Origin: DATGLW01 sp035293965 | GTDB lineage: Bacteria > Actinomycetota > Acidimicrobiia > Acidimicrobiales > RAAP-2 | NCBI GenBank assembly: GCA_035293965.1 | Contig: DATGLW010000138.1 | Location: 80,044 to 144,043, forward strand | Length of the DNA stretch: 64,000 nt | Direction: 5' to 3' | Part shown: piece by piece, positions 1-7,752 of the stretch | How the letters are laid out: each line of letters starts with the position of its first letter | How positions within the stretch are numbered: position 1 is the first letter of the stretch | The notes under the pieces: model-generated | Seen by the model: only the letters and a program-made list of their open reading frames with translations | Told to the model about the DNA's origin: nothing | The model's database searches: none | Made by a program: the position numbers and the translations under genes

Positions 1-1
1 G

Positions 2-832
2 CGCCAGGCGGTCGACGACCTTGGCCGCCGCCTCGACGACCTCGAGCTGCAATCGCTGTTCACCGGCGACTACGACGACCGCGACGCGGTGGTCGAGGTG
101 CACGCCGGGGCGGGTGGCACCGACGCACAGGACTGGGCCGAGATGCTGGTCCGCATGTACCGGCGGTGGGCGGAGCGCCGGGGGTTCTCGATCGAGATGG
201 ACGAGGCGACCGAGGGCCAGGAGGCGGGGCTGCTGTCGGCCACGTTCATCGTGAAGGGGCGCTTCGCCTACGGGTTGCTCTCGGCCGAGCGCGGCGTGCA
301 CCGCCTCGTGCGCATGTCGCCCTTCGATGCGCAGCACCGGCGCCAGACGAGCTTCGCGTCGATCGAGGTGGTCCCTTTCCTGGAGGACCTCACCGACGAG
401 GTGGAGATCGACGAGAAGGACCTGCGCATCGACACCTACCGCTCGTCGGGCGCGGGCGGGCAGCACGTCAACAAGACCGATTCGGCCGTGCGGATCACCC
501 ATCTGCCCACCAACACGGTGGTGGCGGTGCAGAACGAACGGAGCCAGCACCAGAACAAGGCCAAGGCAATGCAGATCCTGGCGGCGAAGCTGGCCGAGCG
601 CAAGCGCGCCGAGCGCCAGGCCGAGCTCGAGTCGCTGAGCGGCGAGCGCACCGACACCTCGTGGGGCAACCAGATCCGCTCCTACGTGCTGGCCCCCTAC
701 CAGCAGGTGAAGGACCACCGGACCCAGGTCGAGACGGGCAACGTCGAGGCGGTGCTCGACGGCGATCTCGACGCGTTCATGGAGGCCGAGCTGCACCGAC
801 GGCGCGAGCGCGGCACCCGCGCGACAGCCTGA
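2..832 (+). CDS. prfB: peptide chain release factor 2 (5' end off window)
   Basis: Class I release factor that reads UGA/UAA and triggers peptidyl-tRNA hydrolysis on the ribosome. The open frame runs in from the left edge, so the N-terminus and any prfB frameshift site (normally near codon 25) are not visible. The RF2 stop-codon tripeptide SPF is at 316-324 in the context RMSPFDAQHRR, and the catalytic GGQ is at 455-463 in GAGGQHVNKTDSAVRI. SPF rather than PxT separates it from RF1. It is followed by ftsE and ftsX, a common actinobacterial order, although smpB, which often follows ftsX, is not here. Confidence 0.97.
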   Translation, partial: RQAVDDLGRRLDDLELQSLFTGDYDDRDAVVEVHAGAGGTDAQDWAEMLVRMYRRWAERRGFSIEMDEATEGQEAGLLSATFIVKGRFAYGLLSAERGVHRLVRMSPFDAQHRRQTSFASIEVVPFLEDLTDEVEIDEKDLRIDTYRSSGAGGQHVNKTDSAVRITHLPTNTVVAVQNERSQHQNKAKAMQILAAKLAERKRAERQAELESLSGERTDTSWGNQIRSYVLAPYQQVKDHRTQVETGNVEAVLDGDLDAFMEAELHRRRERGTRATA

Positions 833-874
833 CCAGGCGCCACGCCGTTCCCAGCGGGGCCCCTCCCGACGGGC

Positions 875-880
875 TACGCT
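875..880 (+). promoter_or_regulatory. candidate -10 (TACGCT) upstream of ftsE
   Basis: A TANNNT hexamer in the prfB-ftsE gap. The predicted +1 is near 887, giving a leader of about 73 nt before ftsE, unlike the leaderless genes elsewhere in the window. No clear -35. Confidence 0.35.
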
Positions 881-959
881 GTGGGGGACTTCGAGCTCGG
901 CGGACCGCCCGGGCGACCGCGAACCGGCGTGCCCGGCGCTCGCTGCACGTGCATCCCTG

Positions 960-1691
960 ATGATCCGCTTCGATCACGTCACCAAGACCTACAAGGGGAC
1001 GACCGTCGCGCTCCGCGACGTGTCGGTGGAGATCGAGAAGGGGGAGTTCGTCTTCCTCGTCGGGTCATCGGGTTCGGGCAAGACCACGTTCATCCGCCTG
1101 CTCCTGCGCGAGGAGCTGCCTGACAGCGGCCGCATCTGGGAGGCCGGGCGCGACATCGTGCATCTCCCGAAGTGGCGGGTGCCCTACCTGCGGCGGAACA
1201 TCGGCTGCGTCTTCCAGGACTTCCGCCTGCTGCCGAACAAGACCGTGTTCGAGAACGTGGCGTTCGCGCTCGAGGTGATCGGCCGGCCCAAGCACGTCGT
1301 GGCCTCGCAGGTGCCCCAGGTCCTCGAACTGGTGGGGCTGGCCAAGAAGGCCGGCAACCTGCCGAGCGAGCTGTCGGGGGGCGAGCAGCAGCGCGTCGCG
1401 GTGGCCCGCGCCTTCGTCAATCGCCCCCTGATCCTGCTGGCCGACGAGCCCACCGGGAACCTCGACCCGACGACGAGCCAGGGGATCATGCAGCTGCTCG
1501 ACCGGATCAACCGCACGGGCACGACGGTCGTGGTCGCGACGCACGACGAGGTGCTCGTGAACTGGATGCGCCGCCGCGTGATCGAGCTCGACCATGGGGT
1601 GCTCGTGCGTGACCAGCACCGCGGCGTCTACGGCATCGACGGCGCGGCCGGTGCCGCCGCGGCGTCGCCGGCTGCCGGGGGCCGCGCCTGA
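960..1691 (+). CDS. ftsE: cell division ATP-binding protein FtsE
   Basis: ABC-type ATPase that pairs with FtsX at the divisome to control peptidoglycan hydrolysis. The 243 residues carry Walker A GSSGSGKT (about 35-42), the signature LSGGEQQRVA and Walker B LLADEPTGNLD. The core ends near residue 225 and an Ala/Gly-rich tail follows. ATG 960 gives the usual N-terminus (MIRFDHVTKTY). The stop overlaps the ftsX start by one base (TGATG), so the two are translationally coupled. Confidence 0.97.
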   Translation: MIRFDHVTKTYKGTTVALRDVSVEIEKGEFVFLVGSSGSGKTTFIRLLLREELPDSGRIWEAGRDIVHLPKWRVPYLRRNIGCVFQDFRLLPNKTVFENVAFALEVIGRPKHVVASQVPQVLELVGLAKKAGNLPSELSGGEQQRVAVARAFVNRPLILLADEPTGNLDPTTSQGIMQLLDRINRTGTTVVVATHDEVLVNWMRRRVIELDHGVLVRDQHRGVYGIDGAAGAAAASPAAGGRA

Positions 1692-2578
1692 TGCCGGTCT
1701 CGCTCGACTACGTGGTCCGCGAGACGGGCGCCAACCTGTGGCGGAACCGTCTCATGACCATCGCCGCGATCCTCACCATGGCCGTGTCGCTCGCGCTCGT
1801 GGGGGCGGCGCTGCTGCTCAAGCAGGGCGCGGCCAAGGCCGAGGTCGTCTGGCAGCGCCAGACCCAGGTGACGGTGTGGATGGAGCCGGCGGCGTCCAAG
1901 GGCGAGATCGCCGCCGTGGCCGAAGAGCTCAAGCAGCTGCCCTACGTCCGCCACCCGTGCTCCTTCAAGGACAAGCGCCAGAACTACCAGCTGGCGCAGA
2001 AGCTGCTGACCCCCGAGGAGTGGAGCGTGCTCTCGGTGGGCCAGATGTACACGTCGTTCTCGTGCACACCCGTCCAGCCGACCGACGCCGGCGCGGTGAT
2101 CAAGCGCTTCACCGGCCAGGAGGGCGTCCACCGGGTGACCGCGCCGCTGGCGCAGATCCACACCCAGCAGAAGGCGATCGACCTCATCCAGTGGATCTTC
2201 CTCATCGTGGCCCTCGTGCTGCTGCTGTCGGCCACGGTGCTCATCCTCAACACGATCCGCATGGCGATCTTCGCTCGACGCCGCGAGGTGTCGGTCATGA
2301 AGCTCGTCGGGGCGACCAACTGGTTCATCCGGATCCCCTTCATGTCCGAGGGGCTGATGCAAGGGCTGCTCGGGTCGGGTGTCGCGGCCCTGGCCGTGTA
2401 CGCCCTCCATCTCGTGTTCAACCAGCTCGGGAACCCCGAGCACCCCCAGGCCCTGTTCACGCTCATGCGCATGAGCGGGTGGGAGGTGTTCTGGACCGAA
2501 GCGGTCGTGGTGTCCGTGGGGGTGCTCATCGGCTCGGCCGGCTCCGCCCTGGCGATCCGCCGCTTCCTCGACGTCTGA
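1691..2578 (+). CDS. ftsX: cell division permease-like protein FtsX
   Basis: Membrane partner of FtsE that relays ATPase state to cell-wall hydrolases outside. The 295 residues show the family plan: one N-terminal membrane segment (about 22-43), an extracellular domain of about 110 residues, then three membrane segments near 160-185, 215-237 and 255-285. The motif RRREVSVMKLVGATNWFIR after the second segment is typical of FtsX. It starts on the last base of ftsE. Confidence 0.96.
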   Translation: MPVSLDYVVRETGANLWRNRLMTIAAILTMAVSLALVGAALLLKQGAAKAEVVWQRQTQVTVWMEPAASKGEIAAVAEELKQLPYVRHPCSFKDKRQNYQLAQKLLTPEEWSVLSVGQMYTSFSCTPVQPTDAGAVIKRFTGQEGVHRVTAPLAQIHTQQKAIDLIQWIFLIVALVLLLSATVLILNTIRMAIFARRREVSVMKLVGATNWFIRIPFMSEGLMQGLLGSGVAALAVYALHLVFNQLGNPEHPQALFTLMRMSGWEVFWTEAVVVSVGVLIGSAGSALAIRRFLDV

Positions 2579-2895
2579 CGAGCCGCTGCGGATCCGTTCC
2601 GTCGGCGTGACGCCGCTCGGGCGCCTGCCCGACGGCCGCGACGCACCCCCGTGCGCCCGAACCGACGGCCGTACGCGCCCGCGCCCCCCGTGTGCGATCC
2701 CGGGCGCCCACGCGCGGACACGCCCACTCTTCTGCTCCCGAGCTGCCCGCGAGCCAGGCACCGCCGGGGGAGGTTCTGCGCCAGGTTCCGTGCAAGGTTC
2801 GATCGTCACGATGCCCGTCGGGCCCGGCGCCATTGCCGGCCGAGGCCCGGCGGCTGGCGAGCCGGCCGTGTCCACCGACACCGAGGAGCCGATCC
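2579..2895. other. intergenic region between ftsX and ssb, no gene seen
   Basis: 317 bases of GC-rich DNA. Every open frame here has proline/arginine-rich shadow-like composition and no homologous look. I see no smpB, tRNA, hairpin terminator or good promoter. The only clear element is the GGAG Shine-Dalgarno just before ssb. Confidence 0.5.
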
Positions 2896-3339
2896 ATGAG
2901 CAACAGCACGACGGTCACCGGGAACCTCACCCGCGACCCAGAGATCCGCTACACCCGTGAGGGCCAGGCCTCGACGTCCTTCGGCCTCGCCGTCAACCGG
3001 CGCTGGCAGGACCGCGAGACGCGCGAATGGGAGGAGGCGACGTCGTTCTTCGACGTGGTGTGCTGGCGCGAGCTCGCCGAGAACGTGGCCATGAGCCTGA
3101 CCCGGGGCATGCGGGTGGTGGTGACCGGCCGGATCGAGCAGCGAACGTGGGAGACCGAGGACGGCGAGCGACGGTCGAAGGTGGAGATCGTCGCCGAGGA
3201 GATCGGGCCCAGCCTGCGGTTCGCCACCGCCGAGGTGCAGCGGACCGAGCGCCGCGGCGGCGAGCGGCCGCCTTCTGGTGAGGACGCTGGCGAGGAAGTG
3301 GGCGCGGTCGCCGGCGCTGGGGCGAGCGCCGAGCCATGA
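2896..3339 (+). CDS. ssb: single-stranded DNA-binding protein (tail-less type)
   Basis: Binds single-stranded DNA through an OB fold. The 147 residues open with MSNSTTVTGNLTRDPEIRYT, the classic SSB start, and the fold extends to about residue 105 (SKVEIVAEEIGPSLRFAT). ATG 2896 is chosen because it gives this N-terminus and has GGAG about 8 bases upstream. The C-terminus ends in Gly/Ala (GAGASAEP) and lacks the acidic DDDIPF-like tip that most replication SSBs use to recruit partners. It may therefore be an accessory SSB like SsbB of Streptomyces, with the replicative SSB elsewhere. Confidence 0.93.
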   Translation: MSNSTTVTGNLTRDPEIRYTREGQASTSFGLAVNRRWQDRETREWEEATSFFDVVCWRELAENVAMSLTRGMRVVVTGRIEQRTWETEDGERRSKVEIVAEEIGPSLRFATAEVQRTERRGGERPPSGEDAGEEVGAVAGAGASAEP

Positions 3340-3524
3340 GGGGCGTGCCGACCGCACGGGCCGCCGTCTTGCGCCCGGAGGTCCGCCTTGCCAAGGACGA
3401 GGCCATCGAGGTCTGTGCCGCCCTCGCCCTCGGCGAGGCCGTCCTGGCCGAGGCGGGGCGGGCGGCCGAGGCCGCCTACCTGGGGCGGGTGTTCGCCGTC
3501 GTGGAGGATCGCCTCGCGGGCTGA
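3336..3524 (+). CDS. small hypothetical protein after ssb
   Basis: A 62-residue protein that starts inside the ssb stop (ATGA overlap), suggesting coupled translation. It has no motif I recognise. It is alanine-rich and probably helical (EAIEVCAALALGEAVLAEAGRAAEAAYLGRVFAVVEDRLAG), with no signal peptide or membrane segment. G/C-rich third positions support coding. Its role is unknown; co-expression with ssb is the only clue. Confidence 0.5.
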   Translation: MRGVPTARAAVLRPEVRLAKDEAIEVCAALALGEAVLAEAGRAAEAAYLGRVFAVVEDRLAG

Positions 3525-3530
3525 CCCCGG

Positions 3531-3612
3531 GGCGACAGCCAGCCGGTCCGCGGGATCACGCGCGGTCACCCGGCGACAGCCAGCCGGTCCGCCCGATCAC
3601 GCGCGGTCACCC
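3531..3612. repeat. 41-bp tandem duplication
   Basis: Two copies (3531-3571 and 3572-3612) differing at two bases. The second copy contains the msrB stop codon on the minus strand, and the first repeats the same TGA 41 bases further on, so the repeat duplicated the end of msrB. Confidence 0.85.
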
Positions 3613-4043
3613 GGCGGCGCCCCCGCAGGCCTGCTCTGGCGGTCGAAGCGCAGGGCGAGGGAGTTCACGCAGTAGCGCATGCCGGTCTCGGTCGGCCCGT
3701 CCGGGAAGAGGTGGCCGAGGTGCCCGCCGCAACGGGCACAGACGATCTCGGTACGCACCATGCCGTGGCTCGTGTCGAGGCGTTCCGCCACGCGGCCCTC
3801 GGCGGCCACCCGGTCGAAGCTCGGCCAGCCCGACCCTGAGTCGAACTTGTCCGCCGAGCGGAACAGCTCGGCTCCGCACCCGGCGCACCGGAACGTGCCG
3901 TTGCCGTCGACGTGGAGGTACTCGCCCGACCACGGCGGCTCGGTTGCTTGGCGCCGGAGCACCTCGAACTGCGCCGGCGTGAGCCTCGACCGCCACTCCT
4001 CGTCGCTCAGCTGCACCTCGGGTCGAAGCTCAGGTCGTGCCAT
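3597..4043 (-). CDS. msrB: peptide-methionine (R)-S-oxide reductase MsrB
   Basis: Reduces R-methionine sulfoxide in proteins, repairing oxidative damage with thioredoxin. The 148 residues have the zinc pairs CAGC and CARC, the core GSGWPSF and the catalytic cysteine in MRYCVNS. I start at ATG 4043 (MARPELRPEVQLSDEEWRS), where homology begins; an in-frame start at 4136 would add 31 low-complexity residues. The 3' end lies in a 41-bp tandem repeat. It is a single gene facing ssb, with the nucleotidyltransferase gene divergent. Confidence 0.95.
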   Translation of the reverse strand: MARPELRPEVQLSDEEWRSRLTPAQFEVLRRQATEPPWSGEYLHVDGNGTFRCAGCGAELFRSADKFDSGSGWPSFDRVAAEGRVAERLDTSHGMVRTEIVCARCGGHLGHLFPDGPTETGMRYCVNSLALRFDRQSRPAGAPPGDRA

Positions 4044-4091
4044 GCCCACCGCCTCCACTGGTCTGCCGTGTGCCCGTCCCCCCACCCTATG

Positions 4092-4133
4092 CCCGACCCG
4101 CCGGTGCCCCGGCCCGACCCGCCGGTGCCCCGG
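4092..4133. repeat. 21-bp direct repeat, two copies
   Basis: Two near-identical 21-base copies of a CCCGACCCGCCGGTGCCCCGG-type unit in the spacer between msrB and the nucleotidyltransferase gene. No function seen. Confidence 0.6.
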
Positions 4134-4260
4134 CACCGCCCGTGGTCGTCGCCTCAGGGCGGGCGGGCCGGGGCCGCCGTCACCGGCACCTCGGGGCGGG
4201 TGAGGGTGACCTGGCGCGCCGTGCGTACCCGGGTCGTGCCCCGGTGCGCCGGGCGCGGTT

Positions 4261-4266
4261 TAGGGT
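4261..4266 (+). promoter_or_regulatory. -10 TAGGGT of a leaderless start
   Basis: Predicted +1 at about 4273, two bases before ATG 4275. No Shine-Dalgarno lies between. Confidence 0.6.
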
Positions 4267-4274
4267 ATCGGGCG

Positions 4275-5018
4275 ATGAAGGGCATCCTGCTGGCGGGCGG
4301 GACCGGTTCCCGGCTCTACCCCCTGACCCGCATCACGAACAAGCACCTGCTGCCGATCTACGACCGGCCCATGGTCCAGTGGGCCATCGAGGCCCTGGTC
4401 AACGCGGGCGTCACGGAGCTGATGCTGGTCACGGGCGGTACCCATGCCGGGGAGTTCCTCCGCCTGCTCGGCAACGGCCACGAGTTCGGCATCGACCGCC
4501 TCTGCTACGGCTACCAGGAGCGCCCCGGCGGCATCGCCGAGGCCCTGGGCTTGGCCGAGCGCTTCGCCGACGGCGAGCCGGTGGTGGTCATGCTGGCGGA
4601 CAACGTGGTCGAGCGCTCCATCCGCCCGATGGTCGAGGCGTTCGAGGCTGCGCCCAGCGGCGCCCGGATCCTCCTCACCGAGGTGACGGAGCCCGAGCAC
4701 CTCCGGCACCTCGGCGTGCCCGAGCTCGACGCCAACGGCCGGGTGGTCCGCATCCTCGAGAAGCCGGAGGACCCGCCCTCGAGCTACGGGGTGACGGGCA
4801 TCTACTGCTACGACGCCGAGGTCTTCGAGGTCATCAGGTCCCTGCGCCCCTCGGGGCGCGGCGAGCTCGAGATCACCGACGTCAACAACCACTACGTGGC
4901 GACGGCCACGATGGCCTACGACGTGCTCCAGGGGTTCTGGGGCGACGCCGGCGAGTCGATCGACGCCTACTACGCCGTCAACGACTTCGTGCGGGCCCAC
5001 GGGGCCAACAAGGACTGA
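4275..5018 (+). CDS. sugar-1-phosphate nucleotidyltransferase (dTDP-glucose synthase type)
   Basis: Joins NTP and a sugar-1-phosphate to make an NDP-sugar for envelope glycans; the closest family is glucose-1-phosphate thymidylyltransferase (RmlA). The N-terminal signature KGILLAGGTGSRLYPLTRITNKHLLPIYDRP is intact. With 247 residues it is shorter than RmlA (about 290) and lacks the C-terminal oligomerisation helices, as in the short RmlA-like group. ATG 4275 is set by the signature and by the -10 hexamer at 4261. No other dTDP-rhamnose genes are nearby, so the sugar is not fixed. Confidence 0.88.
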   Translation: MKGILLAGGTGSRLYPLTRITNKHLLPIYDRPMVQWAIEALVNAGVTELMLVTGGTHAGEFLRLLGNGHEFGIDRLCYGYQERPGGIAEALGLAERFADGEPVVVMLADNVVERSIRPMVEAFEAAPSGARILLTEVTEPEHLRHLGVPELDANGRVVRILEKPEDPPSSYGVTGIYCYDAEVFEVIRSLRPSGRGELEITDVNNHYVATATMAYDVLQGFWGDAGESIDAYYAVNDFVRAHGANKD

Positions 5019-5106
5019 TTCACCGGCGGACGACTGATCTGCCCGGGCGGGGCCGACTGGCCAGCCGCGACACCGGCGACACAGGGGCGCAGGAACGGGC
5101 GGTCCA

Positions 5107-5163
5107 GGGAAGGGTCAGGCGCCCGGGGAAGGGTCAGGCGTCGGGGGAAGGGTCAGGCGTCGG
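5107..5163. repeat. 19-bp tandem repeat, three copies, over the dxs stop
   Basis: Units begin at 5107, 5126 and 5145. Each contains TCA, a TGA stop on the minus strand, at 5115, 5134 and 5153. A period of 19 places these stops in all three minus-strand frames. The innermost is the dxs stop. Confidence 0.85.
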
Positions 5164-7231
5164 GGGGCGAGGCGGACACGACCGGCGAGCCCAGGGGGCG
5201 GGTGATGGCTGGCGCCCCGGTGCCGCTCGCCGGCGAGCCGGCGACCGGCGCGCCGAGCCCGAGCGCCTGGCGCACGGCTGCGGCGACGCCGGGCCCGTCG
5301 AGGCCCAGCTGCCTCAGGATGTCGTCGGCCCGGCCCTGGGCCAGGTAGGCGCGGGGCACGCCGAGCACCCGGGTGGCGGGCAGGTCGGCCGCGCCGTCGG
5401 CACCGGCACCCATGGCGTCGACGAGGAACATGCCGGCCCCACCCAGGCGGAAGCCGTCTTCGGCCGTGACGACCAGGCGGTGCCGGCGGGCGTCGGCCAG
5501 CATCGCAGGGTCTGGCGGGCTCACCACGCGGACGTCCCACACGGTGGCGAGGATCCCTGCGCCGGCGAGCTCGTCCGCTGCCGCCTCGCAGGCGGCCACG
5601 AGCTTGCCCACGCCGAGCAGGCACACCGAGCCGTCGCCTTCCCGAAGCCGGCGGGCCGACAGGCCCTGGCCCACCTGGTCGGGCGGCACGTGGCGGGCGG
5701 GGGTCTTGGGGAAGCGTATGGACGACGGCCCCGGGAGGTCGACGGCCTGGCGGAGCATGACGGCGACCTCCTCTGCCGAGGAGGGGGCGAACACGGTCAT
5801 GCCGGGAATGGAGAGGCAGAGGGCGAGGTCGAGCAAGCCGTGGTGGCTCGGGCCGTCGTCGCCCGTGACGCCTGCTCGGTCGAGGACGACCACCACGGGC
5901 AGGCCGTGGAGCCCCACGTCGAGGTTGGCCTGGTCGAAGGCCCGGCAGAAGAACGTCGAGTAGACGGCGACCACCGGGCGCAGCCCGCCCATGGCCATGC
6001 CGGCAGCTGAGGTGAGCTCGTGCTGCTCGGCGATGCCGACGTCGAAGAACCGCTGCGGGAAGCGGGCCTCGAAGGGGAGCAGCCCGGTAGGCCCCGGCAT
6101 CGCCGCAGTGAGGGCCACCACCTCGGGCCGCTCCTCGGCCAGCTCGACCAGCGCCTGGCTGAAGGCCTCGGTGTAGGTGGCCACCTGCCCGCGCTCGTCG
6201 GGGGACCGGTCGGTCGCCGACGACTGGCCCCCCTGGTCGGAGGCGCCCCGAGCGCCGACCAGGGAGCCCACGGCGTGGCCGACGGTGTTGTCGCCGACGG
6301 AGGGCCGGACGGCCTTGACGTCGTGCAGGCGCTGGACCTTGTCGGCCTCGGCCGGACCGTAGCCGCGGCCCTTCTGGGTCAGGACGTGCACGACGATGGG
6401 CCCCGCCCACTCGGCGGCGTTGGCGAACGCCTGCTCCATCTGGGCCACGTCGTGGCCGTCGATCGGGCCCGCGTAGCGCACGCCCAGGGCCTCGAAGAAC
6501 GTGTGGGGCGACACGAGCTCGCGAAGCGCGCTCGTGAGCCCGTGGACGCCGGAGTAGGCGAGCTCGCCCACCCCCGGCAGCTCGCGCAGCAGCATCCGCA
6601 GGCGCTCGCGTGTCTGGACGTAGGTGGGGTTGAGGCGGAGGCTGGTCAGGCTCTGCGACAGGTGCGACACGGTGGGTGCGTAGGAGCGGCCGTTGTCGTT
6701 GAGCACGACCACCACGCGCCGCCCGGAGTGGCCCAGGTTGTTGAGGGCCTCGTAGGCCATGCCGCCGGTCAGGGCGCCGTCGCCGACCACGGCCACCACG
6801 CGTCGGTCGCCGCCTCGCCCCGCCGCCGACCCCTGCAGCTCGAAGGCGCTCGCCAGGCCGTGCGCGTAGGACAGGACGGTCGACGCGTGGCTGTTCTCGA
6901 TCCAGTCGTGCTCGGACTCCGCCCGGTTTGGATAGCCCGACAGCCCGCCGGCCTCGCGCAGGTGGCGGAACCCGTAGCGGCGGCCCGTCACCAGCTTGTG
7001 GACGTAGGCCTGGTGGCCCGTGTCCCACAGGATGGCGTCGCGCGGCGAGTGGAACACCCGGTGGAGCGCAAGGGTGAGCTCCACCACCCCGAGGTTCGAG
7101 CCGAGGTGGCCGCCGGTGCTCGTGACCGTGTCGACGATGAAGGCGCGGATCTCGGCGGCGAGGTCGCGCAACTGCTCGTAGCTGAGGGCGCGCAGGTCGG
7201 CCGGCGTCTCGATGCTTGGGAGGATGGTCAT
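5153..7231 (-). CDS. dxs: 1-deoxy-D-xylulose-5-phosphate synthase
   Basis: Condenses pyruvate and glyceraldehyde-3-phosphate with thiamine diphosphate, the first step of the MEP isoprenoid pathway. Landmarks in order: GGHLGSNLGVVELTLALH, DTGHQAYVHKL, the TPP motif GDGALTGGMAYEALNN, and the transketolase pyrimidine region FDVGIAEQHELTSAAGMAMGG. At 692 residues it is longer than the usual 620-640, mainly through a spacer near the middle and a Pro/Ser/Gly-rich tail. ATG 7231 (MTILPSIETPADLRALS) fits the family; an in-frame GTG at 7240 would add three residues. It follows the thioesterase gene by about 60 bases, a likely operon. Its stop lies in a 19-bp repeat. Confidence 0.96.
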   Translation of the reverse strand: MTILPSIETPADLRALSYEQLRDLAAEIRAFIVDTVTSTGGHLGSNLGVVELTLALHRVFHSPRDAILWDTGHQAYVHKLVTGRRYGFRHLREAGGLSGYPNRAESEHDWIENSHASTVLSYAHGLASAFELQGSAAGRGGDRRVVAVVGDGALTGGMAYEALNNLGHSGRRVVVVLNDNGRSYAPTVSHLSQSLTSLRLNPTYVQTRERLRMLLRELPGVGELAYSGVHGLTSALRELVSPHTFFEALGVRYAGPIDGHDVAQMEQAFANAAEWAGPIVVHVLTQKGRGYGPAEADKVQRLHDVKAVRPSVGDNTVGHAVGSLVGARGASDQGGQSSATDRSPDERGQVATYTEAFSQALVELAEERPEVVALTAAMPGPTGLLPFEARFPQRFFDVGIAEQHELTSAAGMAMGGLRPVVAVYSTFFCRAFDQANLDVGLHGLPVVVVLDRAGVTGDDGPSHHGLLDLALCLSIPGMTVFAPSSAEEVAVMLRQAVDLPGPSSIRFPKTPARHVPPDQVGQGLSARRLREGDGSVCLLGVGKLVAACEAAADELAGAGILATVWDVRVVSPPDPAMLADARRHRLVVTAEDGFRLGGAGMFLVDAMGAGADGAADLPATRVLGVPRAYLAQGRADDILRQLGLDGPGVAAAVRQALGLGAPVAGSPASGTGAPAITRPLGSPVVSASPPDA

Positions 7232-7292
7232 CGCTGCCACCCGCCCGTCGCCCGCCCGGGCCGCGGCGGTGAGCTTCGGTTCCGGTGGCCCC

Positions 7293-7733
7293 TCAACGCG
7301 GTCCCGACGAGCTCGCCCTGGACATGAACCCCTCCTGGTCGACCACCACCCGGGTCAGGCGCCCGGCCCCGACGAGGCGTGGCCCGGCCTCGGAGCGCAG
7401 GGAGGCCGAGATGGTGAAGATGAGCCGCCGCCCGTGCACGCGTGACAGCACGGCCTCGGCGTGGACGGTGGCGCCCACCGGCACCGGCGCCAGGTGGTCG
7501 AACTGCACTCGGGTGGCCACGGTCGTCTTGCCCGGTGCGAGCCGGCCGGACAGGGCGAGGTTGCTGGCTTCCTCGCACAGGCCGAGCAGGCGCGGGGTCG
7601 AGAGCACGGGCACCTCCCCCGAGCGCATGGCGACGGCCGTGTCCTCGGCGGTCACCACCAGTGTGGCCGTCGCCGACACCCCGGGCCGGGGCAGCACCGG
7701 GGGCACCAGCGTGTCGGATGGCGGGTGGGCCAT
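7293..7733 (-). CDS. hotdog-fold thioesterase
   Basis: A 146-residue single-domain hotdog protein. The central stretch STPRLLGLCEEASNLAL, with the helix glutamates, and later GATVHAEAVLSRVHGRRLIFTISA resemble the FlK-like acyl-CoA thioesterases. It presumably hydrolyses a small acyl-CoA; the substrate cannot be read. ATG 7733 lies one base from the +1 predicted by TATCGT at 7741-7746, so it is probably leaderless. dxs follows on the same strand; tldD is divergent and shares the -10 core. Confidence 0.82.
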   Translation of the reverse strand: MAHPPSDTLVPPVLPRPGVSATATLVVTAEDTAVAMRSGEVPVLSTPRLLGLCEEASNLALSGRLAPGKTTVATRVQFDHLAPVPVGATVHAEAVLSRVHGRRLIFTISASLRSEAGPRLVGAGRLTRVVVDQEGFMSRASSSGPR

Positions 7734-7739
7734 GACGGT

Positions 7740-7746
7740 TACGATA
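7740..7746. promoter_or_regulatory. overlapping divergent -10 elements
   Basis: The heptamer TACGATA reads TACGAT on the plus strand (predicted +1 7752, tldD GTG 7753) and TATCGT on the minus strand (predicted +1 7734, thioesterase ATG 7733). One near-symmetric box could serve both leaderless genes. Confidence 0.6.
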
Positions 7747-7752
7747 CCGCCC

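Noticed and set aside
1..90. prfB programmed frameshift site
   Set aside because: The site lies near codon 25, upstream of the window.
2579..2895. Search for smpB after ftsX
   Set aside because: No frame in this gap or nearby has SmpB-like sequence.
4037..6010. 657-residue plus-strand frame across the nucleotidyltransferase and dxs genes
   Set aside because: Shadow of two well-supported genes in other frames; Arg/Ala/Gly/Pro-rich with no motif.
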